A stretch of 64,000 nucleotides of DNA from Acidimicrobiia bacterium (GTDB lineage Bacteria; Actinomycetota; Acidimicrobiia; Acidimicrobiales; Aldehydirespiratoraceae), in assembly GCA_022828135.1 (NCBI GenBank), contig JAJEJB010000035.1, positions 1 through 64,000 on the forward strand, given 5' to 3'. Made by a program: the position numbers and the translations under genes. Below are positions 42,564-52,167 of the stretch, piece after piece (positions within the stretch are counted from its first letter, which is position 1; each line of letters starts with the position of its first letter). The notes under the pieces are model-generated. The model was not told where the DNA came from, made no database searches, and was given only the letters and a program-made list of their open reading frames with translations.

Positions 42564-43586
42564 GTGACGACACAACTCAGTCGAGATCTGATTCGTGCCT
42601 TTCCGAAGATGGAGTTGCACGTCCACGTCGAAGCCTGCATCAGCGGGAGCCGGATCGAGAGTCTTGCGGCCGAGGCGGGCGTGCCCATGCTTCGGCCGGT
42701 AGAGCGACTGTTCGAGTACAGCACGCTCGCCGAGTTCCTGGAGACGTACGAGTGGTGGTGCGACCTGCTCCGAACGCCCGAGACGGCCGAGGGCATCGCC
42801 TACGAGGCGGCCGCGCTCCTGGCTGCCGATGGCATCGTCTACGCCGACGTGCTGACCGGTCCGCGGTACTGGGAACACCTGGACGACCAGGAACTCATCC
42901 TGGCCCTCGGCGCCGGCTTCGAGCGGGCTCACCGCGACGGCCTCACCGACTGCCGGCTGGTGCCGTCGATCAGCCGTGAGCAATCCGCGCAGTGGGCCAT
43001 GGAGCTGGTCGAATGGATCGGCGCCGAGCGTCCAACCCGTGTCGTGGGCCTCGGTCTCGACGGCAACGAAGCGGTGCTCGGCCGGACGACGCCGAAGTTC
43101 GAGGAGGCCTACGCCCGGGCCGGAGAGCTCGGCTTGGGCCGAACCGTGCACGCGGGCGAGTCGTCGGGACCCGAGGGGGTGCGCGACGTGCTCGATTACC
43201 TCCACGTCGACCGCATCGACCATGGAGTGCGCGCCATCGAGGATCCCGCTCTCACCGCGAGACTCGCCGACGAGGGGATCACGTTGAACATCACACCGAC
43301 ATCGAACGTGATCACCGGGCTATATCCCGACCTGCCGAGTCATCCGATCGGCAGGTTCATCGAAGCGGGCGTCCCGGTCACCGTCAACTCCGACGATCCA
43401 CTGGCGATGAGCGTGTCGCTGTCGGGCGAGTTCGAGGCGGTGGCTCGCATTCACGACTGGAGTTTCGATGATCTGGTCGCGGCGACGCGGCGCGCCGCCG
43501 ACGCCGCCTTCTGCGACGAGACCGACCGTGCCGCTCTCCACGCCAAGGTCGACGCGTTCCTCACCAACCGAGCGGAGTCAATCTGA
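42564..43586 (+). CDS. Adenosine-deaminase-family hydrolase
   Basis: A 340-aa TIM-barrel deaminase. KMELHVHVEACI (metal His pair, about 15), VHAGESSGPE (about 193; His and Glu), RIDHGVRA (about 219) and VNSDDPLAM (about 272) match the adenosine/adenine deaminase family; the usual HxHLDG is here HVHVEA, so the substrate may not be adenosine. It heads the operon that continues with a GntR regulator, an amidohydrolase and a BMP-type importer, which supports a purine or nucleoside-like substrate. GTG 42564 is set by the -10 box. Confidence 0.9.
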   Translation: MTTQLSRDLIRAFPKMELHVHVEACISGSRIESLAAEAGVPMLRPVERLFEYSTLAEFLETYEWWCDLLRTPETAEGIAYEAAALLAADGIVYADVLTGPRYWEHLDDQELILALGAGFERAHRDGLTDCRLVPSISREQSAQWAMELVEWIGAERPTRVVGLGLDGNEAVLGRTTPKFEEAYARAGELGLGRTVHAGESSGPEGVRDVLDYLHVDRIDHGVRAIEDPALTARLADEGITLNITPTSNVITGLYPDLPSHPIGRFIEAGVPVTVNSDDPLAMSVSLSGEFEAVARIHDWSFDDLVAATRRAADAAFCDETDRAALHAKVDAFLTNRAESI

Positions 43587-44323
43587 TGAGCGGACCGGGT
43601 GAAGCCATCGATCTGCGGACCAGCGCGGCCGAGGCGGTCACCAACCAACTGCGCCGGGAGCTTCTCGACGGCACCATCAGTCCCGGCTCTCGCATCATGC
43701 CCAAGGACTTGGCTGACCGGTTCGGCCTCAGCGTGGTGCCCGTCCGCGAGGCCCTGCGCCGGCTCGAGGCTGAGGACCTCGTTGTGGCGTCTCCCCAGCG
43801 CGCCACCTACGCGGCGGAGATCGGCCTGGAGGACCTCGCCGGCGTCTACGAACTGAGACGGATCCTGGAGGCGGAGCTGGCCGGACGTGCCGCGGAGCTC
43901 TCGACTGAGGAGGATCACCGGCGCTGCCGCGCAGCGCTGCAGCGGTTGAGCGAATCGGAGCCGTACTCTCCGGAGTTCTTCGAAGCCCATCGCGCCTTCC
44001 ACTGGCAGTTGATCGCACCCGCCAGCAGCGACGTGGCCCGCCGGGTGCTGGAGCGTCTGTGGCAGAGCGTCGACCGCTACGTCGCACTCGCGGCGAGAAG
44101 GCTCCCGGAATTCTCCAGCTCTGACAGATTGGAGTCCTTCCACTCGGAGCATCACCTGCTGGCAACGGTGTTCGAGGCGGGCGACCGGGTCGTGTCGCGC
44201 CAGGCATTGGCTGCCCACCTCACCGCAACCGAGGAGATGTTGAAACAGGCCTACCGCGTCCTTGCGCCCGACTCGACGGCCAGTTCGACAGTGCCAATAC
44301 TCGAAGCAAATTACATTCCATGA
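43586..44323 (+). CDS. GntR-family (FCD/FadR type) regulator
   Basis: A 245-aa regulator: N-terminal winged helix (TNQLRRELLDGTISPGSRIM, then LSVVPVREALRRLEAEDLV) and a helical FCD ligand domain (VYELRRILEAELAGRAAEL; HRAFHWQLIAPA; SEHHLLATVFEAGD with metal-site His). The ATG overlaps the deaminase stop (TGATG). It probably controls its own operon in response to the transported compound. Confidence 0.92.
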   Translation: MSGPGEAIDLRTSAAEAVTNQLRRELLDGTISPGSRIMPKDLADRFGLSVVPVREALRRLEAEDLVVASPQRATYAAEIGLEDLAGVYELRRILEAELAGRAAELSTEEDHRRCRAALQRLSESEPYSPEFFEAHRAFHWQLIAPASSDVARRVLERLWQSVDRYVALAARRLPEFSSSDRLESFHSEHHLLATVFEAGDRVVSRQALAAHLTATEEMLKQAYRVLAPDSTASSTVPILEANYIP

Positions 44324-44326
44324 CTC

Positions 44327-45523
44327 ATGACAGCACTCGACGAGACTGAGGCCGCAACCGATCCGTTGTCGGAGGCGTACGTTGCCAACGTCCTCACCGA
44401 CCTCGTGCGCATCCCCAGCACCAACCCGGGCGCCTACGAGGCCGACCTGGCCCGAAGAGTCGTCGAGTGGTTCGACCCGACACCAGTCGAGGCCGAGTTG
44501 GTCGAGTCGATGCCGGGCCGCCCTTCGGTCGGCGCAGTCCTGGAGGGGAGGGGAGAGGGGCCTAGTCTGATACTGAACGGCCACCTCGACACCGTGCCGA
44601 TCGACGACGAGGACCTCTGGACGGTCGATCCGTTCGGTGCGTCCGTGCGCGGCGGCTTCATGTACGGACGCGGCGCCTGCGACATGAAGGCCGGCCTGGC
44701 GGTGCAGATCGCAGTTGCTCATCACCTTGCCAAGCGACGAGATCGCCTCAACGGCACCCTCGTGCTGCACTTCGCCGCCGGCGAGGAACGGGCCGAGCCT
44801 GGAACGCTGTCATTGCTGGAGGCCGGCTACCGGGGCGACTACGGGATCGTCACCGAGCCGACCGAGCTGCGCATCGCGGCCGCCACCCGTGGTCTCGCGC
44901 CGCTGCAGATCCACCTCAAGGGTCGGTCGATCCACGCCAGTCGAGGCCACCTCGGCGTCAACCCGGCCTGGGGTCTCAAGTGGGTCCTCGAGGCCCTCGA
45001 GCAATACCGGCATGATCTCGAGAAACGCAATCACCCGCTCCTGTCGCACGGATCGTGCACTCCCACGGTGGTCAGCGGGGGAGTGACCCCCAACGCCGTG
45101 GCCGACTCGATCGACCTGTGGGTGGACCGGCGCCTCATCCCGGGCGAGACGGTGGACGGCGAGTTGCGGGAGGTTTCCCAGCGGTTGTCGGCCGCCCGGC
45201 CCGCCGACTCGCAGGTGGAGGTCGAGGTGAGCGTCGCCTACAACCGGTTCGAACCGGCCGAGATATGTGTCGACTCTCCGCTCGTCCATCAGCTGGTCCG
45301 CAGCGTCGAGAGGGTGACCGGCCGTCCCGGCGAGGTCTACGGCGCTCCGTACTCCAGCGACGTCCGCAATCTGGTCAACGACGCCGGCATAGACGCAGTG
45401 AACTTCGGCCCAGGGAACGTTGCCGAGTGTCATTGCGCCGACGAGAGGGTGGAACTGAAACAACTTGAGACGGCGGCCAAGGCCATCGCCGACGCCGCGG
45501 CCGAGCTGATGATCGACGACTGA
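44327..45523 (+). CDS. M20-family metallohydrolase (ArgE/DapE type)
   Basis: A 398-aa dizinc amidohydrolase. LILNGHLDTVP (His and Asp ligands, about 83), GRGACDMKAGLA (about 117), AGEERAEPGT (catalytic Glu, about 150) and the dimer-domain RGLAPLQIHLKGRSIHASRG are present; FGPGNVAECHCADERV holds the last His. It cleaves N-acyl or N-carbamoyl amide bonds, which fits a step after ring opening. 3 bp after the GntR gene. Confidence 0.9.
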   Translation: MTALDETEAATDPLSEAYVANVLTDLVRIPSTNPGAYEADLARRVVEWFDPTPVEAELVESMPGRPSVGAVLEGRGEGPSLILNGHLDTVPIDDEDLWTVDPFGASVRGGFMYGRGACDMKAGLAVQIAVAHHLAKRRDRLNGTLVLHFAAGEERAEPGTLSLLEAGYRGDYGIVTEPTELRIAAATRGLAPLQIHLKGRSIHASRGHLGVNPAWGLKWVLEALEQYRHDLEKRNHPLLSHGSCTPTVVSGGVTPNAVADSIDLWVDRRLIPGETVDGELREVSQRLSAARPADSQVEVEVSVAYNRFEPAEICVDSPLVHQLVRSVERVTGRPGEVYGAPYSSDVRNLVNDAGIDAVNFGPGNVAECHCADERVELKQLETAAKAIADAAAELMIDD

Positions 45524-45532
45524 ACCCGTCGA

Positions 45533-47176
45533 ATGGGACCCAGCGGCATGCAGCCTCATGAGTACATGGAAGACCGCGAGATGCTGAAGATGATCGAGGA
45601 GTCGGTCGCCGACTCGGCACCTGCCGGCTCGTCTGCGCTGGCGGCGCGGGGCATCACCAAGGCCTTTCCCGGTGTGCTGGCCAACGATCGGATCGACTTC
45701 GACGTGGTCCCGGGCGAGGTCCACGCCCTCCTGGGCGAGAACGGTTCGGGCAAGACCACGCTGTGCAAGATCCTCACCGGCCTCTACCGGCCCGATGCCG
45801 GCCTAGTCCTCGTGGACGGTCAGCCCGTGCATTTCCGGTCCCCCGCTGAGGCCTACGCCGCTGGCATCTTCATGGTCCACCAGCACTTCAGCCTGGTCGG
45901 ACCGCTCACGGTCGCCGAGAACGTCGTGCTCGGCTGGACCCGCGAGGGCGGGTTCCGTTTCAACCGGGCCGATGTCGAGGATCAGGTCGCGGCGGTCGCC
46001 GAGCGTCTCGAGATGCACGTCGACCCCCGGGCTCAGATCTCGAGGCTGTCCGTCGGCGAGAGGCAGCGGGTCGAGATCCTCAAGGCGCTGTACCGGGGAG
46101 CCAGGACCCTCATACTCGACGAGCCGACCACCGTCCTGACTCCGCAGGAGGCCGATCAGCTGTTCATCTCGCTACGGCGGATGGCCGATGCCGGCGAATC
46201 GGTCGTCTTCATCTCGCACAAGCTCGACGAGGTGTCGGCGCTGTGCGATCGCGTCACCGTTCTCCGGCAGGGTCGGACTTCCGGTTCGGCGGACCTGCGC
46301 GAGGAACGAGTCGACGCCCGGGGACTTGCTCGACTGATGGTCGGCCGTGACATCCACTTCGAGCGTCGCTCGCGGCTCGCAGCGGCCGGCGAGGGAGCTG
46401 CCGTTCTGGAGATGAGCGGCGTGAGCGCGGTGGATGAGGACGGCAGCCGAGTGCTCACCGACATCGAGTTGAGCATCGGAGCCGGCGAGATCCTCGGGCT
46501 GGCCGGAGTCGCCGGCAACGGCCAGCTGGCGCTCGCCGAGGTCATCACGGGCGTCAGACCGAGCGCCAGCGGCGATATCGCGCTCGACGGCGAGCCGATC
46601 CCGTCCGGCGATGTCCGCGCCGCGGTCGACCGGGGGATCGCCTACGTGCCCGAGGATCGGATGGGCACCGGTCTGGCGCCGGGGTTGTCGGTCGCCGACA
46701 ACATCGCGCTGAAGGCGTTCCGGCGCCCGGAGTACGGCCGCGGACCATTCCTCAGCAGGCCCCGGATCGAGGAGCGGACCAACGTTCTCATCACCGAATT
46801 CGACGTGAAGGGAACAGTCGACACGCTGGCCCGACAACTCTCGGGCGGCAACGCCCAGAGGGTCGTGCTGGCTCGAGAGATCTCGTCCCAGCCCCGCCTG
46901 CTGGTGGTGGCCACCCCCACCCGGGGCCTCGATGTATCGGCCATGGAGACGATTCGCGGACTGCTCATCGACGCGGCGGATGCGGGCGTCGCCATCCTGT
47001 TGATCTCGGAGGATCTCGGCGAGATCCTCGATCTGGCGGATCGGGTGGCGGTGATCTGCGCCGGTCGGATCCAGGGCGTGCTCGACGCCGAAGAGGCAGA
47101 CGTGGAGGAGATCGGCCTGCTCATGATGGGTGGCTCAGTGGAGCGAGCCGAGGGGACCGCCGATGCAGTGGATTGA
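45533..47176 (+). CDS. BMP-type ABC transporter, double ATPase
   Basis: A 547-aa protein with two ABC domains. The first has Walker A LLGENGSGKTT (about 70) and signature LSVGERQRVE (about 170); the second begins near 285 with a degenerate P-loop AGVAGNGQLALAEV, as usual in sugar/nucleoside (RbsA/YufO-type) ATPases, and signature LSGGNAQRV. It energises import with the two permeases. ATG 45533 has no good ribosome binding site; ATG 45548 in frame is an alternative. It overlaps the first permease by 14 nt. Confidence 0.93.
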   Translation: MGPSGMQPHEYMEDREMLKMIEESVADSAPAGSSALAARGITKAFPGVLANDRIDFDVVPGEVHALLGENGSGKTTLCKILTGLYRPDAGLVLVDGQPVHFRSPAEAYAAGIFMVHQHFSLVGPLTVAENVVLGWTREGGFRFNRADVEDQVAAVAERLEMHVDPRAQISRLSVGERQRVEILKALYRGARTLILDEPTTVLTPQEADQLFISLRRMADAGESVVFISHKLDEVSALCDRVTVLRQGRTSGSADLREERVDARGLARLMVGRDIHFERRSRLAAAGEGAAVLEMSGVSAVDEDGSRVLTDIELSIGAGEILGLAGVAGNGQLALAEVITGVRPSASGDIALDGEPIPSGDVRAAVDRGIAYVPEDRMGTGLAPGLSVADNIALKAFRRPEYGRGPFLSRPRIEERTNVLITEFDVKGTVDTLARQLSGGNAQRVVLAREISSQPRLLVVATPTRGLDVSAMETIRGLLIDAADAGVAILLISEDLGEILDLADRVAVICAGRIQGVLDAEEADVEEIGLLMMGGSVERAEGTADAVD

Positions 47177-48338
47177 GTTCCGGCTGGAGAAGCGGCTCGA
47201 GCCTCCACGCTGGCTCGGACCCTCGATGCCGTTCATTGCCGTCTCGGCGGCGCTCTTCCTGGGTGCCGTGATCCTCCTAGTGAGCGGACGCAATCCGGTC
47301 GTCATTTACCAGCGCATGTTCCAGGCCGCGTTCACGAACCCGGGGGCACTGTCGGCGACGCTGACCGCCGCGACGCCGCTGTTGCTGACCGGCCTCGCCG
47401 CCGCGGTCGCCTTCCGCATGCGGGTCTGGAACATCGGAGCCGACGGTCAGCTGATGATCGCGGCGGTTCTCGCCGCCGGCGTCGGGATCGCCCTCGGCGA
47501 GCGGAGCATCGCCATCAGCCTTCCGGCCATGCTCGTGGCCGGTGTGATCGGAGGCGTCGCCTGGGCTCTCATACCCGCTCTGCTGCGCGCCTACCTGCGA
47601 ACGAGCGAAGTGCTGACGACGCTGATGCTGAACTACGTGGCGCCGCTCATCCTCTTCTACCTGATAATCGACTCGACCTCCTACTGGAGGGATCTGGAGA
47701 GTCCCAGCGCCCGGGTGTTCCCCCAGGGCAAGACCCTGGCCGAATCCGACTTCTGGCCCGAGTACGGCGAGGGAATCTCCGTCCCCTTCGGTCTGGTCGT
47801 GGGCGTGGTCCTCGCAGTTCTCCTGGCTGTCCTGCTCCGCAGCACCCGCCTGGGGTTCCAGATGAAAGTTGCGGCCGACAGCGAGGCCGCCGGCCACTAC
47901 GCCGGCATCCGCACTGTCCGGCTGCTGATACTCGTGATGGTCATCTCGGGCGCGCTCGCCGGGGTCGCGGGCGCCTCCCAGGTGGGCGACTTCTCCCATC
48001 GCATCGAGCCCAAGGCGCTCCAGTTCGCGACGTACGGCTACACCGGCATCGCGGTCGCAGCTCTGGCCCGGTACAACCCGCTCGGCGTGGTCCTGAGCGC
48101 TTTCCTCGTGGGCGGCATGACCAACGCGGGCTTCGCCATCCAGGGTGTCGATCTCCCGCTGGGGCTGATCGGGCTGATCCAGGGGCTGATACTCCTGCTC
48201 GTCGCGGCCAGCGAGGTCAGCTCCCGTTACCGATTCGTCTTCGGGCGCCGGGCCAGACCCGAGCCCCATGGCACAGAGCCCCTTCGAGAGATCGACGAAC
48301 AGACAGCCGCGGGTACGGGCCAGGAAGCGGCGCCATGA
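47163..48338 (+). CDS. BMP-type ABC transporter permease 1
   Basis: A 391-aa permease (YufP/BPD_transp_2 type) with about nine or ten hydrophobic segments and the conserved VWNIGADGQLMIAAVLAAGV motif (about 94). It has a long periplasmic-side insertion (SYWRDLESPSARVFPQG) and a charged C-terminal tail. ATG 47163 lies inside the ATPase gene end. Confidence 0.92.
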   Translation: MQWIEFRLEKRLEPPRWLGPSMPFIAVSAALFLGAVILLVSGRNPVVIYQRMFQAAFTNPGALSATLTAATPLLLTGLAAAVAFRMRVWNIGADGQLMIAAVLAAGVGIALGERSIAISLPAMLVAGVIGGVAWALIPALLRAYLRTSEVLTTLMLNYVAPLILFYLIIDSTSYWRDLESPSARVFPQGKTLAESDFWPEYGEGISVPFGLVVGVVLAVLLAVLLRSTRLGFQMKVAADSEAAGHYAGIRTVRLLILVMVISGALAGVAGASQVGDFSHRIEPKALQFATYGYTGIAVAALARYNPLGVVLSAFLVGGMTNAGFAIQGVDLPLGLIGLIQGLILLLVAASEVSSRYRFVFGRRARPEPHGTEPLREIDEQTAAGTGQEAAP

Positions 48339-49294
48339 ACGAGACCCTCCTCGTCACCCTTCTGGCAGCCGGGGTCCTCTACGGGACACCCCTGGTGCTG
48401 GCCGGCATCGGCGAGCTCTTCGCCGAACGCAGCGGCGTCATGAACCTCGGGGTCGAGGCGATGATGCTCATGGGTGCCGCCACCGCGTTCTGGACATCGC
48501 AGTCGTTCGATGGCCCTGGATGGATCGCGCTGACCGTCTCGCTGGCGGTGGCCGCCGCCACCGGCACGGCGCTGGCTGCGATCTACGCCTTCACCGTGGT
48601 GACCCTGCGAGCCAGCCAGATCGTGGCGGGCCTGGCGCTGCTGATACTCGGAGGGGCGACCGGGCTGTCGAGCTACATAGCCTCAATCGGCGACCTCGCG
48701 CGGGATACCGGGAAGCACCGTCTGCCGGACTACGACCCGTTCGGGCTCGCCGATCTTCCGGTCGTCGGGCCGTTGCTGTTCGATCAGAACATCCTCGTGT
48801 ACGGCTCCTGGGCGCTGGTCGTCATAGCCAGCCTCTACCTCTACCGGACCCGGCCAGGGCTGCATCTCCGCGCTGTCGGCGAGGATCCCAAGTCGGCCGA
48901 CGCCATGGGAGTCAACGTCGTTGCGTACCGCTACGCCCACACCATGTTCGGTGGGGCCATGGCCGGTATGGCGGGGGCCTACTACACCCTCGCCATCGCT
49001 CCGAACTGGGTTGACAACATCACCGCGGGGGCGGGCTGGATCGCGATAGCGCTGGTCATTACCTCCTTCTGGCGACCGGGGCTGCTGCTGGTCGGCGCCT
49101 ACCTGTTCGGGATCGTGACCAGCCTGGGCTTCACCCTCCAGACCCGGGGCGTGGACCTCCCCTCCCAGATCTTCAGCGCCATGCCATACCTGTTGACCAT
49201 CGTGGCCGTCGTCCTAGTCTCCAGCGGTTGGGGCCGCGGCCGCCTGCATCCCCCTGGGGCGCTCGGTGATCCGTACAGCCGCGAGGATGCCTGA
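48335..49294 (+). CDS. BMP-type ABC transporter permease 2
   Basis: A 319-aa permease (YufQ type). ERSGVMNLGVEAMMLMGAAT (about 32) is the family hallmark, with about eight to ten hydrophobic segments. ATGA overlap with permease 1. Ends the operon; the binding protein has its own promoter downstream. Confidence 0.92.
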   Translation: MNETLLVTLLAAGVLYGTPLVLAGIGELFAERSGVMNLGVEAMMLMGAATAFWTSQSFDGPGWIALTVSLAVAAATGTALAAIYAFTVVTLRASQIVAGLALLILGGATGLSSYIASIGDLARDTGKHRLPDYDPFGLADLPVVGPLLFDQNILVYGSWALVVIASLYLYRTRPGLHLRAVGEDPKSADAMGVNVVAYRYAHTMFGGAMAGMAGAYYTLAIAPNWVDNITAGAGWIAIALVITSFWRPGLLLVGAYLFGIVTSLGFTLQTRGVDLPSQIFSAMPYLLTIVAVVLVSSGWGRGRLHPPGALGDPYSREDA

Positions 49295-49309
49295 CGCAAC
49301 AACCCGCAT

Positions 49310-49328
49310 CATAAGTATTCGATTATGT
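49310..49328. promoter_or_regulatory. 19-bp LysR-type operator, copy 1
   Basis: CATAAGTATTCGATTATGT. It reads as the reverse complement of the pattern ACATWA-N7-CTTATG seen at 55389 and 56950, with conserved ends (CATAAG and ATGT). It ends 20 bp before the -35 box. Confidence 0.6.
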
Positions 49329-49348
49329 CAATCAAAGGATATTGTTCT

Positions 49349-49377
49349 TTGACATTTGCCAACTGATCGGTCAGGCT
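49349..49377 (+). promoter_or_regulatory. Promoter of the binding-protein/Mo-hydroxylase operon
   Basis: TTGACA (49349-49354), 17-bp spacer, CAGGCT (49372-49377). The same TTGAC(A/G)-N17 layout is found at 55429 and 56990. Confidence 0.6.
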
Positions 49378-49483
49378 GGTGCACAACGAAGGGGGTGCGA
49401 GCCGCTGGGGTCCCTGGGGCGCCGCTCTGCGGAGATCCATTGACCTCTCGCACGCGCCACGCAAAGCGGAGGTTCACGTCTTA

Positions 49484-50761
49484 ATGCAAAGCTCAGCCAA
49501 CAGCCATAGAGCCATACGTCTGCTCCTGCGACTCATGGCCATGTTCGCCGTGGGGGCGTTGATCGCGGCCGGTTGCGGCGACGACGAGCCGGCGGATCAG
49601 CCCGTCGCCGAGCCGGCTGCCGCGGAGCCAGCCGCGGAGGAACCCGCCGCGGAGGAACCCGCCGCCGAAGAACCGGCCGCTGAAGAGCCCGCCGCGGAGG
49701 AACCTGCCGCCGAAGAACCGGCCGCTGAAGAGCCCGCCGCCGAGCCCCTGCAGGTTCTGTTCCTGTACTCGGGTGTCATCAATGACGGCGGATGGACAGA
49801 GGCGTTCGACATCGCGCGCCAGGAACTCGAGGTCGCATTCGCCGGTCGTATCGAGACCACGTTCAAGGAGAACCTCTTCGGCGCGGAGTTGATCTCTCAG
49901 GTCATCGACCAGGGGCTTCTCGATGGCGCTGATGTGATCGTCGGTACCAGCTTCGGGCAGGGGGAACCCATGCTCGCGGCCGCGGCCGAGAATCCGGACG
50001 TGTTCTTCATCGTCAGCCAGTGGGACAACCCCGGTGACCTCGACAACTTCGCCGGGTACGTGAACGCGCCGGAGGACGGTGCCTACATCGAGGGCGTCAT
50101 CGCCGGCCACCTGATCGGCGAGGGCGAGACCGTCGGATGGGTGGACGCATTCGCGATTCCCTACGACATCCGGACAATCAACGGGTTCGCCCTCGGACTG
50201 ATGCACAGCAACCCGACCGCGAGGGTCAGCACCGTCTTCACCAACGACTGGGTAGACCAGAATCTCTTCGCCCAGGCGGCGCGAAGCCTCGTCGACTCGG
50301 GCGTGAGCTTCATCGCCTCCAGCATCGGCGGCGCCACCATCGGCGAGATCGCCGAAAGTTCCGGAACCCCGCACACGGGGGTCTACCTCGACGCGAGCGA
50401 GTACGCGCCGAATACGACTCTCACCACGCGGGAGTACACCTGGACGCCGATGCTCGAGAGGTATCTGGGATCGATCTTCGACGGGAACTTCGACACCTCG
50501 TTCGCCTACCAGGGAATGAGCGACGGAGTCGTCACAATGACCGACTGGGGACCCCTCTTCGACCAGTTGTCGGATGAGGCCAAGGCCGATGTCGAGGCTG
50601 AGTTGGCTCGCGTTGCGAGCGCTCCGGGGGCGGTGTTCGTCGGTCCGCTCGTGGACATCCACGGCAACGTGATCGCGGAGGAAGGTGAGTCGCTCGGTGT
50701 CGAGGCGCTCCGGTCCATGGCCTGGGTCATGCCCAACGTTGATGGAGTGGAAGGACTCTGA
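49484..50761 (+). CDS. BMP-family substrate-binding lipoprotein
   Basis: A 425-aa lipoprotein: hydrophobic core MAMFAVGALIAA and lipobox LIAAGC (Cys about 28), then an Ala/Glu/Pro repeat linker (about 45-87), then a BMP domain (LQVLFLYSGVINDGGWTEAF at about 88; VIVGTSFGQGEPM; HTGVYLDASEYAP). BMP proteins of this type bind nucleosides or related purines and feed the ABC importer encoded just upstream. ATG 49484 gives a good signal peptide; longer starts would not. It is under the shared LysR-type promoter. Confidence 0.92.
   Translation: MQSSANSHRAIRLLLRLMAMFAVGALIAAGCGDDEPADQPVAEPAAAEPAAEEPAAEEPAAEEPAAEEPAAEEPAAEEPAAEEPAAEPLQVLFLYSGVINDGGWTEAFDIARQELEVAFAGRIETTFKENLFGAELISQVIDQGLLDGADVIVGTSFGQGEPMLAAAAENPDVFFIVSQWDNPGDLDNFAGYVNAPEDGAYIEGVIAGHLIGEGETVGWVDAFAIPYDIRTINGFALGLMHSNPTARVSTVFTNDWVDQNLFAQAARSLVDSGVSFIASSIGGATIGEIAESSGTPHTGVYLDASEYAPNTTLTTREYTWTPMLERYLGSIFDGNFDTSFAYQGMSDGVVTMTDWGPLFDQLSDEAKADVEAELARVASAPGAVFVGPLVDIHGNVIAEEGESLGVEALRSMAWVMPNVDGVEGL
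49637..49741 (+). repeat. Seven 15-bp tandem repeats encoding EEPAA units
   Basis: Seven in-frame 15-bp units of the type GAGGAACCCGCCGCG, with a higher-order 45-bp periodicity in the last part. They encode the flexible linker of the binding protein. Slippage would change linker length without frameshift. Confidence 0.8.
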
Positions 50762-50829
50762 TCGGCCGTTCGTGACAGGACGCCCCTGGGTCCCGGTCCC
50801 TCCAACCGGTACCCGGGGGCGATCGCCCC

Positions 50830-51684
50830 ATGAGTAGCGTCCTCCTGCCGAAAGGGCTTGAGGAGGCACTCGAATTCATGGCCGCCGACCCGCGCCCGCA
50901 GGTGCTGGCCGGTGGCACCGACTTCATGGTCGAAGTCAACTACGACCATCGCCGCCCGACCGCGGTCATGAGTCTCCGGCGGGTCGACGAACTGCGGGGC
51001 TGGCGCCGGCACGGGGACCGCCTGACGGTGGGTGCCGGGCTGCGCTACGTCGACATGCTCGAGTCCGAGTTCGAGGTGTCGGCCCCCGCCCTGGCGCAGG
51101 CGGCCCGTACCGTAGGCTCTCCCCAGATCCGCAACACCGGGACCATCGGCGGCAACGTCGCGACCGCATCGCCGGCCGGCGACACCCTTCCGGTCCTGTA
51201 CGCGCTGGACGCCGAGGTGACCGTTTCCAGCACCCGCGGCGACCGCGTCGTTCCCATTCAAGAGTTGATCGTGGGGCCGAAGCGGACCACTCTCGCCCCT
51301 GATGAGTTGATCGTGTCGATCAGCATTCCGGTGTCCAAGGGACCTCAGGAGTTCCTGAAGATCGGAGTTCGCAACGCGATGGTGATCGCGGTGGCGAGCG
51401 TCGCGCTGGTCGTGGACGGGGACAACAGGCACATCGGGTGTGCGCTCGGCTCGGTCGGACCGACGATCATTCGCTGCTCCGAAGCCGAGGCGATGGCTGA
51501 GGCAGAGATCGACTGGGACCGCCTCCACCTGCCCGACCCGCGCGTCTACGAGACGTTCGGTGCCATGTGCGCGGCCGCGTCATCGCCCATCGACGACCAC
51601 CGGTCAACCAGCCGATACCGACGACACGGCGTATACGTTCTCGCCACGCGGGCGCTGATGCGCGCCTTCGAGCCCGGTGCCTGA
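50830..51684 (+). CDS. Molybdenum hydroxylase, FAD subunit
   Basis: A 284-aa FAD-binding subunit of the xanthine/CO dehydrogenase family. VLAGGTDFMVEVNYDHRR (about 24) and IRNTGTIGGNVATASPAGD (about 100) are the FAD-contact motifs. It passes electrons from the Fe-S subunit to an acceptor. First of three subunit genes in the order FAD, Fe-S, Mo. It follows the binding protein gene by 68 bp. Confidence 0.93.
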   Translation: MSSVLLPKGLEEALEFMAADPRPQVLAGGTDFMVEVNYDHRRPTAVMSLRRVDELRGWRRHGDRLTVGAGLRYVDMLESEFEVSAPALAQAARTVGSPQIRNTGTIGGNVATASPAGDTLPVLYALDAEVTVSSTRGDRVVPIQELIVGPKRTTLAPDELIVSISIPVSKGPQEFLKIGVRNAMVIAVASVALVVDGDNRHIGCALGSVGPTIIRCSEAEAMAEAEIDWDRLHLPDPRVYETFGAMCAAASSPIDDHRSTSRYRRHGVYVLATRALMRAFEPGA

Positions 51685-51687
51685 CCC

Positions 51688-52167
51688 TTGACCGGGGCGG
51701 TCACCTACCGGCTCCAGATCAACGGAGCAGACCACGCCGTCGAATCGTCGTGGCTGGGCGAGAGCCTTCTCTACGTCCTGCGGGAACGGCTCGGGCTGGT
51801 TGGGAGCAAGAACGCCTGCGAGGAGGGCGAGTGCGGTTCGTGCTCGGTCCTCGTGGACGGTCGTCTGGTGTGCTCCTGCCTGGAGTTGGCAGCCGCCGCG
51901 GAAGGGACCGAGATCATCACCGTGGAAGGGCTCTCACCCGACGGCACGCTCTCCGACGTGCAGGAGGCGCTAGTCGCCGAGGGTGGGGTTCAGTGCGGGT
52001 TCTGCACGCCCGGCTTCGTCGTCGCGGTACACGACCTCCTCGACGGGAACGCGAGTCCGAGCCCGCTCGAGACCAAGGAGGCGCTAGCCGGCAATCTCTG
52101 CCGGTGCACCGGCTACGGCCGGATCGAGGCTGCGGTCGAGCGCGTGGTGGAGTTGCGCCGTGGCTGA
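51688..52167 (+). CDS. Molybdenum hydroxylase, 2Fe-2S subunit
   Basis: A 159-aa subunit with two 2Fe-2S clusters: plant-type CEEGECGSCSVLVDGRLVCS (about 47-66) and the helical-domain QCGFCTPGF (about 102) plus NLCRCTGYGRI (about 138). All eight Cys are present. TTG 51688 is 3 bp after the FAD subunit. It overlaps the Mo subunit by 8 nt. Confidence 0.95.
   Translation: MTGAVTYRLQINGADHAVESSWLGESLLYVLRERLGLVGSKNACEEGECGSCSVLVDGRLVCSCLELAAAAEGTEIITVEGLSPDGTLSDVQEALVAEGGVQCGFCTPGFVVAVHDLLDGNASPSPLETKEALAGNLCRCTGYGRIEAAVERVVELRRG

Noticed and set aside
49637-49741. CRISPR or intergenic repeat
   Set aside because: The 15-bp units are contiguous and in frame inside the lipoprotein gene.
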